From assembly GCA_007258455.2 (NCBI GenBank), contig VDFB02373365.1:220938552-221002551 (forward strand): a stretch of DNA of 64,000 bases, read 5' to 3'. The notes below the pieces were generated by a model. It was not told the DNA's origin, made no database searches, and worked only from the letters and a program-made list of their open reading frames with translations. Positions 32,709 to 45,918 of this stretch are shown piece by piece; within the stretch, counting starts at the first letter, position 1, and every line of letters starts with the position of its first letter. The DNA is from Sequoia sempervirens (lineage: Eukaryota; Streptophyta; Pinopsida; Cupressales; Cupressaceae). A program made the position numbers and the translations under genes.

Positions 32709-35700
32709 ATGCAGGGAGCTGGGAGTTCGAGGAGGTTAAGCTCTGCAACCATCGTAACCCGGGTAAGTGCATATAACTTGTTGTGAATTAAGTTTTACAA
32801 GTACAATATTGTTTGGAACTCTACATTTCAGAAGTATAGGAGAAGTAAGATAGTTAAACTATGAATTAAGTTTTACGAGTACAAGATTGTTTGGAATTTT
32901 GCATTTCAGAAGTATAGGAGAAGTAAGATAGTTAAACATCATCCACCCAAGAAGAAAAAACCTGAAACTAAAAAGGATATCATGCCACCCAAGAAGAAAG
33001 AACTTGAAACTAAAAAGGAAGAATCTAAGGTTAAAAAGAGGTCCTTACAATAGTCTATCTTGGATATACTCCCTGAATCAAATGATAGAGGATTTAAGAA
33101 AGTTTTTAAAGATGTCGCTCACGGTTGTAGAGATGCCCTTTCCCTATCTCCAGGTGGGAACTATTTTGGCACTTTTATGACAAAAGGGAGGACAAGATTC
33201 CAATGTCAATTCCATGGGCATTATATTTGGCCAAGTTAATTGTCCCAAATGTTTTTATAGATGTAGAGTTGATCAAAGTATTGGCTCAGAGTTATCATCC
33301 TGCTACTAGGTCTGTGAGATTGCCAGATGGTTCACCATTAGTTTTGTTGACTAAAGTGGCCATCATTGTATGTTTTCACCTAAACAAACAAGCACTGACT
33401 AAAATTGATTTTCAAAGAAGTGAAGAAGAATATACTAGATTGAGGAGAACCTATAGAAGTGATGAGCTCCCCATTTACATGAAAAGGGGTGTGAACAACA
33501 GGGTGATTCCTATATTCCCTTCTACTACTGAACTATTTGCTGTTACAGATTTCTAATTCTATTTCAAGAAAACCTACTTTTCTCTCTATCAAGTACTTGG
33601 GATAGATGCACAAGAGTGAATTCCAGTTAGTTTAATGATGATGGCTATGAGGATACAAAACCTTGAGATAAACATTGAATATGATTTTGCCTCATATCTT
33701 GAGAAAGCATTGCATGAAGGGTTTTTGCAAGTCAGGGAAAATAGAGCCCCCATAACATTCAGACAATATTCTTTGTCGTGCCACCTGATATTATACCAGA
33801 ATAAAGATAGATGAAGCAAAAGGATGTGTTTGGTTAAGATTGACTAGTAGGGGAATTTATTGCCAGTGACACGATGGTGTTATATATGGGACAATAGATG
33901 TAAGAATTCAAATTATGTGATATTCCATGATGACTTTGTGTACAAAATTATGAGAGTTCTTGGCCACCAACCACCAAGACTACACACACTTGTGCTACAA
34001 CTGTTAATACCTTTGGCTTTGAAACCTGAGCAAGGCCATACTCATAACTTCGGTGATTTGTTTTTTCTACTAGATATCATAATAATTAGGATTTATGGAT
34101 GCCCACAGGCCCCACATATACTACCAAAGTTTTCCCCCCTTTGATTAGTCTTTTTAGAGTTCATGTGGAAAATTCTATGGATGGAAAAGAATGTCATGCA
34201 TAAATAAGAGAAGGGTACATTTCTACCCAATTTGAAAACATGTGGGTAACTATCAGTGGGATCTAATACACTTGAAGAGTTGCAAAATTATCTAAAAACA
34301 AGGTACTCTTTAGGTTCGGAAAGGAAAGAGCTTTTGAATCTGAGGGTCAGATGAATTTTGTAAGACAAACCATCCTTACCAAGGCTATGGTTACTCACCA
34401 GATTGTTTATGAAGAAGATGTAATTAGAAATTGTTTCACTCCTCAAGAAGTATATGAGAGGAGGAGAAAATGGGAAATTATGAAAAAGGCTTGAGGAAGA
34501 AAGAAAGATGAAGCACAATGATTTCTTGGGGTGTTTCATAGACGAAGTAGATCCTCTCAAGAGGATTGAAATGATAATGGATAGGATTCATGAATTATAT
34601 AAGACTGCAATGGAGATGGGGATGGCAAGACCTGGCAAATTTTTTCCCAAAAGGCCAAGTGGTGTTATAATTACAAAACCAACTCTGGATACTGTTTCGG
34701 TATGTCATGCTTCTCCAGGATCACCTCCTAAACAACCACCTTCTAAAAAACAAGGTACAAGAGATAGAACCACTTGTTTCCTATGAAATAAGTGAGGAGG
34801 TTGGAGATATTGAAGAAGTAGTTAATGTGTTAAGACATTTCAAGGATGATGTTGAAGTGGACCAACCTATGCCTGAAACTGAAGATGACAGGCCTAAAGC
34901 TAGAGGTGATATTTAGGTACAAGGAGAAAGAGAAATGCATGAGGATGAGAGGGTAATTGCAACTCTTAGGTTCTTGGAAGATGAAAAATTTATCAAAACC
35001 CCTGAATTTAAATACTTTTGGATTAAGATGAAAATGAGAGAGTTTGAAGCGAGGGTTGAAATAAATAAGATGGGAGCTGAGGAATCCCAACATGACCAGA
35101 TAGTAGCCCAAAATTTTAATAAATTAAGGATTGATAATATTGATGTCAGCCCACAAGAGGCTAAAGAGATGATTTTGAAAATTAATATACTTACTGTCCC
35201 TGGTATGGAACTAAAGAAAATGTTTTTACTTGATCAAGTGAGAACACAGGAAGACCCAATGTTGATTGCTGAGTTTGACTCAGATGAAGGGGTAAGTGGC
35301 ACAAGGTATAAACCTAAGATTGAAACCTTGGCATTCTGGGCCAAACAAAAGAGTACACAAAAACCAGGGTTACTAGATGTAGTGCAGGAAATGAAAGGGA
35401 CAACTATGGTGAAAACATTAAAGGATACATCTCTTCTAGAAGATGCAACCATGGTAATGCATTCAGCTATGTCCACTCGAGCTGCAGTTAAGGAGATGGA
35501 GACTAGATTGGGAGAGTACAAAAAGGAAAAAAAGTTTTTAAATGATGAAGTCAATAAATTATTCATGGAAAATGTAAAGTTGAAGGAACAATTGAAAGGA
35601 GCAGGCCCCTCATAGAACAAGCAAATAATGTTATACCAGCCTCCTCATGCTCCATCATTTGATATAGAAAGTGATTCTACTGAACAAGTGAGCATTCTTA

Positions 35701-35929
35701 GACAAGAGATTAAAGAGTTAAAGAAAGCCAACAATGAGGGTGAGGAAGGAGTGAATAAGAAAATATGCAATGTTTTAGAGAAGGTCCTCGAGCGTAGGAT
35801 AAAGCCAATTGTGGATAAGTTGGAAAGTGTGTATTATTGCTACAACTCATTGACACAGGTAATTGATCAGATGAAAACACATGTACCCATACTGGATCCC
35901 CTTTTTAAAAATTGGCAGCCCATACACCA
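32709..35929 (+). pseudogene. ORF-L copy 1: old copy of the large uncharacterised ORF
   Basis: It begins MQGAGSSRRL, followed by a putative intron (GTAAGT at about 32763), then a Lys-rich segment with PPKKK repeats. A conserved region follows: IPWALYLAKLIVPNVFIDVE (33.2 kb), YFKKTYFSLYQVLGID, SFASYLEKALHEGF-like sequence, and HNFGDLFFLLDIIIIRIYG (34.06 kb). The C-terminal 34.9-35.9 kb is coiled-coil rich (226- and 148-codon open segments). It aligns by eye with ORF-L copies 2 and 3 over most of its length at roughly 30-40 percent similarity. It has many stops and frameshifts and is cut at 35929 by the start of element B. The function is unknown; it is probably part of an older relative's terminal repeat. 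Confidence 0.6.
32784..32939. repeat. 78-bp tandem duplication with a splice-acceptor-like site
   Basis: Two head-to-tail copies (32784-32861 and 32862-32939), each starting TGAATTAAGTTTTAC and containing CATTTCAGAAGTATAGGAG. TTTCAG followed by AAGTATAGG looks like an intron-exon junction, so the acceptor may be doubled. Only a few bases differ. Confidence 0.85.
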
Positions 35930-37740
35930 TGATGTAACCCCTAAAAATGCTTCATGTTCCATCTCAAAATTCTTTAATATTTTGGTTAAATCCATCTCTC
36001 TCAGCTTAGGGTTTTTTTTCGCTATCACTGTTTTAGGGTTTATGTTGCTAGAACCCTGTCTACGTAACCCTTAGGCCCACATTCTTTCCAATGTTCTAAT
36101 TCATCGGTGACCCCTTATCGCCGATACTTAGTCATTTAAGTTGCATCATATGCCATCGAAACCCATGAAGTAACCAACCCCTCGTACCTAGGTCTGAAAC
36201 ACATTTTATTTTATAAGGTCGACTGATCGACCTTGTTTGGCCTTTACATCCTTTGGTTAAAATGGTTCTAAGACAGTCAGGGCCTTCTCTTATGTTGTCC
36301 TAGGTGGTCCCCCTTTTAAAACTAACAATTGACATGTGTAGATTTGTTGTTTTATGAGAACCGTTCGATTGCCGAGAGCACATCCTAGCACTCCCCATGT
36401 CCCCGTTTGATCTTATTCCACATTAAAATATTATCACGGGCTGGTGGGAAAGCACCACATATCTTATACACATGAGAGTTTGACACCATTGAAAAGATTG
36501 AAGGTGGTGAAATGGAGTACATCAACGACGATGATGAAGTAATGCAACTACATCAGGATCATTCCCTGCCTCCCCATTCAATTTATTTGTGCATTTAAAA
36601 ATTATCACGGGGCAATGGGTGGGTGACATTTGTCTATGGGACCCAACTGATTTTACAAAGGGAAAGCTCTTCGTTCAGTGAGATCGATGGTCAAGGAGGA
36701 GGGATGTGGGTCAATCTTGACCACTCTCCACCATCTCATGGGGGACCCACCTTTGCCTCCTATCTCTCAACGGGGAAGCAGTAGATTGGCACATGCCATC
36801 ATTTGAGCTACCAAGGAAACATTAGGGAATGAGGAAATATTAATGAAATGTTTTGCCGCATATTGAAAATGTTAAAGCTTAGGTTACTAAAAGGATTTTC
36901 AAAAGCACATGTTGTGGTAACCAAAGGATTTTTTGATCACAACCGTTGATTGTACCCGAGGGTTATGTGTATAGGCATGTGGGAACGTGTTAAGACACAC
37001 ATATATTGAAGGTGGTAGATTTAATCTTAGCTTCTCCCCATTTTCCCATTGATAGAAGTTGCACATTGGTAAAGACTCATGGGGGATAGGGGAAGATGAC
37101 ACATGGTTTCTTGCTTCAGTAATGAAGAGATGGTGGAGCCCGTAGATCACTAGCGAGTGGCTCCACATGGCTTGTTCGGATTTGATGAAGGAAATGGCTA
37201 TGTACATTCAACTTTTTCAAACTAAGTTGGTTGGATCTGGACCATTGGTCACTTTATTTTGCTGCAAAATTGACAAACATTATTCAAAGTTGAGATCGAG
37301 GGAAAGTGAGTCATTTTGGTTTGTGCGAGCGAGCCATAATGGTGGATAGGACATCAAGCTATCAAATTAAGAGTTGTAAGGTCTTTAAAACTTGTTTTAA
37401 AGCACAATTAAGGATTGATAAAATAATTCTACACATCCAAAGAAGCTTGTGCTACAATTTTCAAGCCAGTTCAACGCCGGTGTTAGGGTTTTAAGATCGT
37501 GTCAAGCCAGTGAGTTGGTATACTATCCCGCCTTTAAAATTATTAAAACTTGCTCAATTATACCTTCTCTGTCATTCTGTCATTAGGGTTTTCTTGGTTT
37601 TACATTTCTTTTAAGGCTTGACATTCATTTAGGAACATTTAGTCGGTCCTACATTGCTATAATTTGTTTCAAACCCTTGTTCGAGCCGTAGATTTTATTT
37701 GGTGCAACTAGAAAACCCAATTTACAAAAATCTTTGAGTC

Positions 37741-40700
37741 ATGGCTCCCAAAACAAGAGCGTCTTCATCAAAGGAGGAAGCCTCTACCTCCAAAAGACCT
37801 TTGAGTAAGGACCTAGCTAACTGGCTGCTACCCTCAACTAGTGAAAAACCCAAGGGTCAAGTGCTTTTTAGGGGTATGCAAGTAGTTGAGGGCCTGGTTG
37901 AAAAATATTGTACTATTAGGGATTCCAAATTTCCCTACACTGGGTGGGAATTATTCTGTGGCTGGTTTGGAAATAAGAATTGGAGTGTTCTAGTTGGTAA
38001 CCCTTGGAACATTGACTTAGGAAAATTGATTGTGTCGAATATATACCTAGATATTGATTTGTTAAGAGAAATAACTGTTAACTATGACCTAGTCACCAAG
38101 ACTATGAGGTCCTTTGACGAAATTGACATGGTTAAAGTCACTAGGGAAGAAATTTCTCATTTTTTCAAACTCACCGAGTGGAGTGATGATATGACTATAA
38201 TTGATGAAAAGGCTCTTAGGGAATAATATGACAAAACTAAACATGCATTCAAGGTTCATATATTGCCAAAGTATCTGGCAAAGATTAATGGCCATAGGGT
38301 TACATTGGGACCATTTGATAAAGAGCCCTATCCTGTCAATTATTTTGTCCCTTACTTCCAAAGAACTTTCTACTCCATTTGTTAGATAATTGGCTATGAC
38401 CCGGTTATTGGAATGCCCATGGCTTGGATGTATATGGCGGCACACATACACCACCCCTAGTATTGCATAATATATGATTATGTAGGGTTTCTTTTAGAGA
38501 AAATTCATGAGGGTTTGGTAAAATTGAAGAGGGGTGAGATGGGGGTAAGATTCAGTTGGTATTCACTGCTCATGCACATGTTTCTATTCAAAGGTGCCTC
38601 TTGCTTTGGGTAGAATATGATACTAGATAGGAAGGAGGGTAATTTAGAATTTCCTGTCCAGTGTTGGACCACCATCTTAGATAAAGACGAAAGAACATTT
38701 GATTATGTAATATTTGAAAATATGTTTGTTGCTGAGTTGAGAAGATTCTTGGTTATGAATGTGCCAAGAGTTCCCAAGGCCCTGCATGATTTCTTGAGAC
38801 CTAAGGATAGGAGGCCTGAATTGGGGATTAATCATAATTTGGGAGATGTTATCCCTTATCTTGCATATACGGTTTTGAGAGTGTATGGTGCCACTATCAC
38901 ACCTCACTTGTTGCTTTGATGTGTACCAAAGAGAATTGGGTTTCTTGAGGTGATGTATCAATTAGGAAGCGTGGAGAATAAACATTTGTTAGATCAAGGA
39001 AAGGGAACTTTTCCCCCCTCGTATACATGCTTCTCTAATTTTGTAATGATCAAAGGATGTTTGAATAAGGTAAATGACATACTTAAAGCTTTTCACACAT
39101 GAAGAGAGCAGTGACAAGAGATTATCATGATCCTGAAGGTTTCATGGCCTGGTTAAAGGAAAGGAACAAGAGTTCCATGTTTGTGCATATTTTCTAGTAC
39201 CCTGAGGATATAATAAGGAACGTCTTTGATCTTTTGGAGCAGGAGAATAGAAAAGAAAAGTGGATTTCTTTTAACAAAATGCAAAGAAAGGAAAAGGAAA
39301 AGAATCCTAAATTTGTTTCTCTTGCAAAAATTCCCAATATAATGGAGAGAGTGGAATATGTGTTCCAGAACTTTGAAACAATGGTTGGTCACCTTAGAGG
39401 TGAAAGAATGATTCAAGAAAAGGGGAAAGCCCTTGTAGAGGAGGAACAAGGTGGAGGAGAAATCCCTATTATGGAGGAAAGGCCTATAGACCAACCTCTT
39501 AAGGAACAAAAAGTAAAGGTTTTCATATAACAAGAAAGAATAAAGTAAAGAAAGATGATGCAGTAGCCGCTCCCTCTCAACAAGAGGAGCAAAGAACTCC
39601 TTCTCTTGTGCCAAAAATTCCACCACCATCTCCTCCAAGGACAAGTGGGCCTGAAATTGTGGATGTTGATGCCCCATCACAACATGCCTCACCACCAAAA
39701 GAGCCACCATTGAAGAAGCAAAAGGTCGAACCAATAGGTTTGGTGGATTATGATGATGATGAAACTGATGAAGAGATTTGGGTATCTGAGCATGGAATGC
39801 AATAATGATTGCCTCCTGCACCAGTAGTGATTGTGTTGCAACAATTGGGTATGAGGGGTAGCAAGGCTCACCTCACTGGGATAAACAAATCTGACGATCT
39901 TAGGGTGGAGGCTTGCACAAAATTTATGGATGATGATTCATTCGTAAAGTCCCAAGATTTCATGGAATTTTCCTACAGGGCTAAGAAGGATGAATATGTT
40001 ACTACTATAGCTAAGAAAATAAGTCTTCATCTAGAGTTCCCAGAGGTAAATTTTCAAGGATAGGTCCTAAAAGAAATGAAAGGAAAATTTCATAGAATGA
40101 TTGCAGCAGAAGGAAGATAATTGATGAGAAATAGTGGTGTTTTGTTGTTACTAGAGTGGGATCTAGCCTTCACTATTTCTTTTGATATGATAAAAAGGTG
40201 TGACAAACCACTTTACAATTCAAAAGAAGAAGGTAAAATTGCAATACAAGGATCAACTTTTAGTGAGTAGTGGGATGCATTAGCTATATGTTCCATAGCC
40301 CCTAGCACAAGGAAGCCTAATATTGCAGAGCTTGTACCAGACTATAGGGGAGGCCTAGTGATAATAAAGAGAGTGTTAGAGATATCAGCTCTTGAGGAAA
40401 CAACAATGTCAGTGCATGTTGCCCAGTTTACAAAAGCCACAATGGAGTCGGTGACTGTAGAAAAGGAAAAATTTAGGAAGCAATACAATGACTTGCTAGT
40501 TGATTATGGGAAGACCGAACAAAAAAAGATGTAGATGCAAACATAGATAGTGTTATTGAGGGAGAAATTGCAAAATTTGCAACCAAGAGAGAAAAAGTGA
40601 ACTAATGTTGCCTCCCCTACTGCTTCACCTAAACTGGCACCTGCTGACTATACCCCTACCACAAGTTCCTCATGGAAAATTGTGCCATACAATATGGGAA

Positions 40701-41428
40701 CTGTACCCATTTCAGTGGTAGAGTCAGACACATCTAAAGTACCACAGGCAGAGGAAGGTGCCAACAAGGAGGAGTTGCTTAAGCAACTAAGTGAATACAA
40801 AGAAAAATATGACAATCTCAATAGGGAAATATTTGTCAATAATATGAATATTGTCTCTACAGTCTTGGAGCACCTAAACAGGGGGGTGAATAAAAAATTA
40901 AATATCATTCATGATAGCTACTCCTCCATGAAGTCTTCTATAAATAATTTTTGCAATGATAAGGAGAGAGCTATTCTGCTCATGGAGACATGGATCCCTA
41001 GGTTGCAAGAGTTGAGAATGATGTCTATTGGAGCCAAGCAGGATGCTGACCCCCCTGAGATGCTTATCCCACCATTACTATTGTAAATGAGATTAAGGAA
41101 TTTAGGGGAAATATTGAGCCTTTGGATGCCAAGATAAGGGAATTAGTTAAAAAAATTCATGAAACACATCATGGTCTCCTCCCATCTATTTTAAGGAATG
41201 ATGGTAGCATAAAAACCCTGTAGGAGCAGAGAAAGGAAACTAATGATGTCATTTCAGGTCAAGCTGCTTCAATTTGTTAAGAACATGATATGTACATTGA
41301 AGAGGAACATGGCCATGCTAGCCCATGGAAAGATTGTCCTGGAAGAGTTTGATAAGGAATCCAATCAAGTTGTTACCAAGTATTCTCCTTACAGAGAAAA
41401 GGTTGATAGTGTTATGAAATTCAACTAG
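37741..41428 (+). pseudogene. ORF-L copy 2: uncharacterised protein of about 1,200 residues in the left LTR
   Basis: It starts MAPKTRASSSKEEASTSKRP, with the first 161 codons open. In order: a basic Ser/Lys-rich N-terminus; a globular region at about residues 45-430, with LFRGMQVVEGLVEKYCTIRD, NPWNIDLGKLIVSNIYLDID, GYDPVIGMPMAWMYMA and GINHNLGDVIPYLAYTVLRVYG; a Pro-rich and acidic middle with PPLKKQKVE, a nuclear-signal-like motif (39.7 kb); and a C-terminal coiled coil (40.7-41.1 kb, KEELLKQLSEYKEKYDNLN). Stops at 38224, 38383 and 38458 are shared with copy 3; most other stops are private and stand at Gln codons of the other copy. A frameshift occurs near 39100. No known family is recognised. 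Confidence 0.65.
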
Positions 41429-42898
41429 CCTATTGAGAGGAATTATAGGCTTGGAAGAGCAAATACTTGGATGTACTAGAGGACTGACTTGCAATGGCGG
41501 GGTAGGGAGTATAATTTTGGTCTTGAAGTCTGCAACCATGATAATTAATGAATGAGAGAGAAACAATGCATAACCTAGGAATAGTACAAATTAGGCTTTT
41601 GTTGAAGTATTGCAACAAATATTATTCTCTCTCCAACATGGAAATTGGTGGCCCCAGTGCTAACTTGGACGGGTTAGTTTTTATCTCTATTACTTTTTAT
41701 GCTTTTAAGGTTTTGCTGATGGATCTTGTAGGTGGTTAATCCTTTTGGTTCATGAAGAAGATATTTTGGAAGCCTTTGCGACAAATGAGATATGCCTTTT
41801 GGAAGGTGGGTGTATCTTCTTCAACATGTGCAAATAAGTTTTGTCTTATATGTTTTCCCCCCACTTGCAATGAGCAAATATAACTGCTCGGGGAATGTTG
41901 AAATTGAAATTAAAATGTATGTCAAATGTAAATGCAAGATTAATTATAATTTGGCCCGATGCTTGTTGCCCCCATATTTTCTATAAATGGGAATTCACAG
42001 CCAATTACACAGGTCTTTTGATGGTTAAGCAAATTTTGAGCTCATGTATGAGTAATTCTGATAGTTTCAAGCATAGAGAAATAGATTAGTGTTAAGTCTT
42101 AGGAATGTATTTAGATCTGTAATAGGCTCAATTGTTCTACAATAACAAAGATATATGAATGATAGTTGTAAGTTCCTGGATTAGTTTCTCTCCTCTATAA
42201 TTTTGGCTTTCGAATTATGAATAAAGGAATCAAGGTTCATTTATTTGTCTTAAATCACTTTGATTGAATGCGTGATTTCATCTTTTTCTTTAGTTCAAAG
42301 AGATAAATAAGTGCTTAAATGAGATCATAGATTTGTAAGTGAAATTCAAGGATTAGTTCTGGACACATCGAGTTGTGTTACAAAGTAATACACAATAGTC
42401 TACAAATACTTGTTTAAATTTGCTAAATGTATTATGGTTTATTGCATATGTGAATCCGTCGCCCTCAGATAAGGCACTAGTCTATTTATTGGGTCATTTT
42501 TGATGTTAGTGAGCTTCCTATACCTAACAAAGAACACAAATATTTACAAATTTTTTTGACACATCTGTAATTGCAGTATAGTGGTATGAAGTACTGCTCA
42601 TTCCTAGCTATAGGTACAATTTGTTAAAGGGTTTGCCAAATCCTCAAGGAATTTTTTCTATTTGCATCTAATAGAGATGTATCTATTTGTTTCCAATGTT
42701 TGTGATAAATTGGCATGAGAGTATCATATAGACATTATAAAGATCACCCTCCTGGGTTTCACAGAGCTCGAAGAGTAGAGGTCTAGCCTAGAAAGCTAGT
42801 ACCTGTTTGTTGGCGAATCCTTGCCTTTACTTATCATTGGATTCTAAAAAATTCATAAGTAAATGTTGAGATTAAGTTTGGTTCTAAAAAAATAACCA
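41429..42898 (+). other. Noncoding tail of the element B left repeat
   Basis: No coding sequence. It has a CTCTATAATTTTGG TATA-like site near 42194 and an AATAAAGG signal just after it. This would be the promoter-distal end of the LTR if the boundary at 42898 is right. Confidence 0.45.
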
Positions 42899-42903
42899 AT
42901 AGA

Positions 42904-42922
42904 TTGGTGACTCTACTGGGGA
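42904..42922 (+). promoter_or_regulatory. Primer-binding-site candidate of element B
   Basis: TTGGTGACTCTACTGGGGA follows a CA dinucleotide that would end the LTR. The form TGG(C/T)GACTCC.CTGGGGA is the tRNA-Arg-type primer site of Ogre/Tat elements, as I recall it; one T/C mismatch is present. It decides the LTR length, so it should be checked against tRNA 3' ends. Confidence 0.55.
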
Positions 42923-43044
42923 CATTGATAAGTCCAACGTCTCAAGGTAGATTTGGTATAGTCAGAGTCAGATATTTTAATTGTTCTTCATTGCTTGGAG
43001 AACAATTGGTTCAAATTTTCATCATATAAGTCTCTTTTAATTTT

Positions 43045-45918
43045 ATGCTTCAAAGTGTCATTCGTTCCTCTAGCTTGTGTCGGGGTATGTTCAAATTCTT
43101 CTCTAATATTGCAAGTGCAACCCCAAAGTGTGATAAATTTTTATTTCCAAGTATTTTGGGTGGCGACTCTAAAGTCTCTCATGCTAGTGTGAAAATAAAA
43201 TCCAAGAGGGAAAGTGAGAAAGAGAATTCTAAGATACACTTTGGGCCCATGAGAAAGACTAGAAGTTACACAAAGAAGCATCCTGAACAGAAGATGGAGT
43301 CCGAGCATTCGAAGGATAAGCAACCCACCTGGGTGAAGAAACATTCTGAATCAAGTCAACTAAACTTCCTGCTGATGCATCTCCTACTTTCAATAATGAA
43401 GTAAATAGTGAAAATATGCATAAAGAGGCACATGAAGTTGAGGTTCCTAATGTAGATCATGGAAGTTTTCCTATTGAGAATTTTTTTGACAATGAATTTT
43501 ATGAGTCAAGAGAGGAAGATAGGTGGGAATTCTAGGATGAAAATAAGAAGTTCTCAGAACCTTCAACTTCTGGAGTTGGATATGTTTTTAATGGAGATAA
43601 TTTTAAGCCTAGAGGTGAACCTCCTAGTGTAGAAGTGCACCTTCGCCTTGAGGGAGAACCATCAAATATTGCTTTCTTTACCCCTAAGCCAAGTGAGTCC
43701 AAATATATTCTGGAAGATGAGGAAGATATAGATAGAGATATGTGATCCTTAGAAGAGGAAGAACTTAGGATGAAAGAAGAAGAAGAACGTAGGCTCGAGG
43801 AGCTAGAAGAAAAAAGAGCAAAGAAGTTGAAAGAAAAGGAAGAAAGAATTAAGGCTAAGATGTAGGAAAGAGATGCTCGGAGGAAAATATTAGAAACGAT
43901 GAGAGAAGAAGAAAATCAAAAATCACTTTATGAAAATGCTTCTAGATTTACTGCTAAAATAACCCTTGATCCACCTAAGGTGACCATTCAGATGGGAACC
44001 TTTCTTGCTAATACCTATACCACATTTGTTGCAACTACCAAAGCCTCATATCCATCTGCTATTGCTAAGAAATCACAACATGTAGATCATGGGAAGAAGC
44101 CCATTGATCAACCAAAGAAAACTACTTTTAATACCTTCAATACCAATACCGACCAATACTTCATCTATTAATACTTCTACCTGAAATGTTAAGATTGATC
44201 CTACCCCATCAATTACACCCCTAGACCTTGAGATCTTGATACTGCAATTGGAAAATGACAAGTTACTGCAAGAGTTGAAGAAAATTGAAATGGAAGCTTC
44301 AAATGCAAAAATAGCAAGGAAGATTTCTTTCCTTAAGATCTCCATACTTGAACCAATAGCTTCAAGCTCTGGGCATATTGAAAATGATACACAAAATAAG
44401 AAGCATAAAGGATACACCACCAGTGGAGGTGGTGGTGGAGATTAGGGTGGTGGAGGTGGAGGAAATGATAAAAATAAGAACTTTTATTTTGAAGATGATG
44501 GGGGAAAGAAGAAAGGAGGTGGTAATAATAATGGAGATGGAAAAGGTAAAGATAAGACTCAATTTGATGACAAAAAAGATGATGAGCCTAGAAATTATCA
44601 TAGAGACCGAGCTACCAAGAGACTAATGCAAGTTGAAAGATATCAACAGTTATGCTTTACTAGGATTCTTGGTTATCCTAACCCATTTCTTGAGGATTTT
44701 AGGCCTGCCTTGGTTAGATTCTCTAGAAACAATGCCTTGAGTGGTGAAGACCACCTCAAAGCATTTTCCACTGTTATGGATGATTTTGAGGTAGAAGCAG
44801 AGGATGTCATGATGAAGTTATTCATGCAGCCACTTACTGAGGATGCCAAAGAATGGTATAGAAGTTTTCCTGCTGAGAGCATTGGATCTTGGGAGGAATT
44901 TAAGAGGCTGTTCAGAGAGCAGTATGGTGATAAGATTGATTCAAGGTTTCTTTTGAATCAATTTAATAATATTGTTAAAATTTCTAATGAGGGTGTGGAT
45001 GACTTCAATGTGAGATTTCAAAAGGCCATGAACTAGCTACCCCCTCATTTAAGACTAAATGACAGTGTATGCTTGGTGAACTATTGCAATGCCTTTGATA
45101 CAAAAATGAGCTACCACTTGCTAGATAAGAATCCTAAAATGTTGAGAGAGGCTTATAAGATGGATGTCCATATTGATAATATCATTAAAGCAACTGGTAA
45201 AGTGGGGAGGAGGGATGATGTAAAGATCCTCAAGAATCCAAAAAAAGAGGATACAAAATTTGGTGCTAAGGGAAGTTCTTTGGAGGATAAGATTGATAAT
45301 GTTACTAATACCATGAAGGATCTAAGCAACATAATTTCCAAGAAAGAGAAAGGTTTGTCAAATGAAAGACCTAATTATCATAAGAATGAGAGACCTCCTC
45401 GATTGCAAGATCATCCATATAATACAAACTGGCATAATGGAAAGCCCATCCTTAACAATTAAAAAAGTGCTCAAAACAAGGTTCCTCCAGATCTTTTGCA
45501 GAAGAACTCAAGCAATTTTGTTGACGAGACCCCTTGGTGCATGGTTTGTCAAATGCTGCATTCTCCTCATCAATGTGCAGTTGCACAAATGGTTGAAGTG
45601 GAAGAAGGTGTACCTAAAGATTGTGATTAGTCCAATGAGGATGATGTTGATGTTAATATGATCATGGATGGTTCATATTTTGCTGACAACGAATGCTCGT
45701 CTGATATGGAGTCCCATGAAATGGATGTGGACGACCAAAGGAACTTTACTAATACATATCACCAACAAGTTCTTTCTGATGAAGATGTTGAAAATGATAA
45801 TGAAGTGTATGCATTGGAAGCAACTGAAGACAGTGTGTCCCTGAGGAGACCTTCAAATGAGGAAATTACAAGATATACAGTGGCCTTGGCACTCAAGCTA
45901 GAAGCTCATATCACCTAA
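43045..45918 (+). pseudogene. Gag of element B
   Basis: The capsid precursor. The N-terminal part at 43.05-44.6 kb is basic, then very Glu/Lys/Arg-rich and probably coiled (EEEERRLEELEEKRAKKLKE near 43780), followed by a Gly/Asp/Lys-rich tract at 44.42-44.58 kb. The Retrotrans_gag core is at 44626-45036: RYQQLCFTRILGYPNPF, AFSTVMDDFEVEAEDV, AKEWYRSFPAESIGSWEEF and FREQYG. A CCHC-like knuckle, CMVCQMLHSPHQC, is at about 45538-45576. A 3' acidic tail follows. Stops at 45034-45036, 45460-45462 and 43863-43865 stand at likely Gln codons. Frameshifts are at about 43360 and 44170. Confidence 0.8.

Larger units (their letters stand above)
35930..42898 (+). repeat. Element B left terminal repeat (5' LTR)
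   Basis: It starts TGATGTAACCCCTAAAAATGC and ends ATAACCA just before a PBS-like site. It is collinear with 54430-59876. Up to about 37740 it is noncoding, with GC-rich patches. ORF-L copy 2 spans 37741-41428. The last 1.47 kb is noncoding, with a TATGAATAAAGG polyadenylation-like signal near 42217. The right boundary depends on the PBS assignment, because the gap removes the matching end of the other copy. Confidence 0.6.

Noticed and set aside
35930..37740. 1.8-kb LTR ending before the ORF, with the PBS near 37.7 kb (TTTGGTGCAACTAG)
   Set aside because: Not excluded, but less likely: the repeat continues far beyond this point in both copies, and a better PBS-like site stands at 42904. It is kept as the stated alternative.
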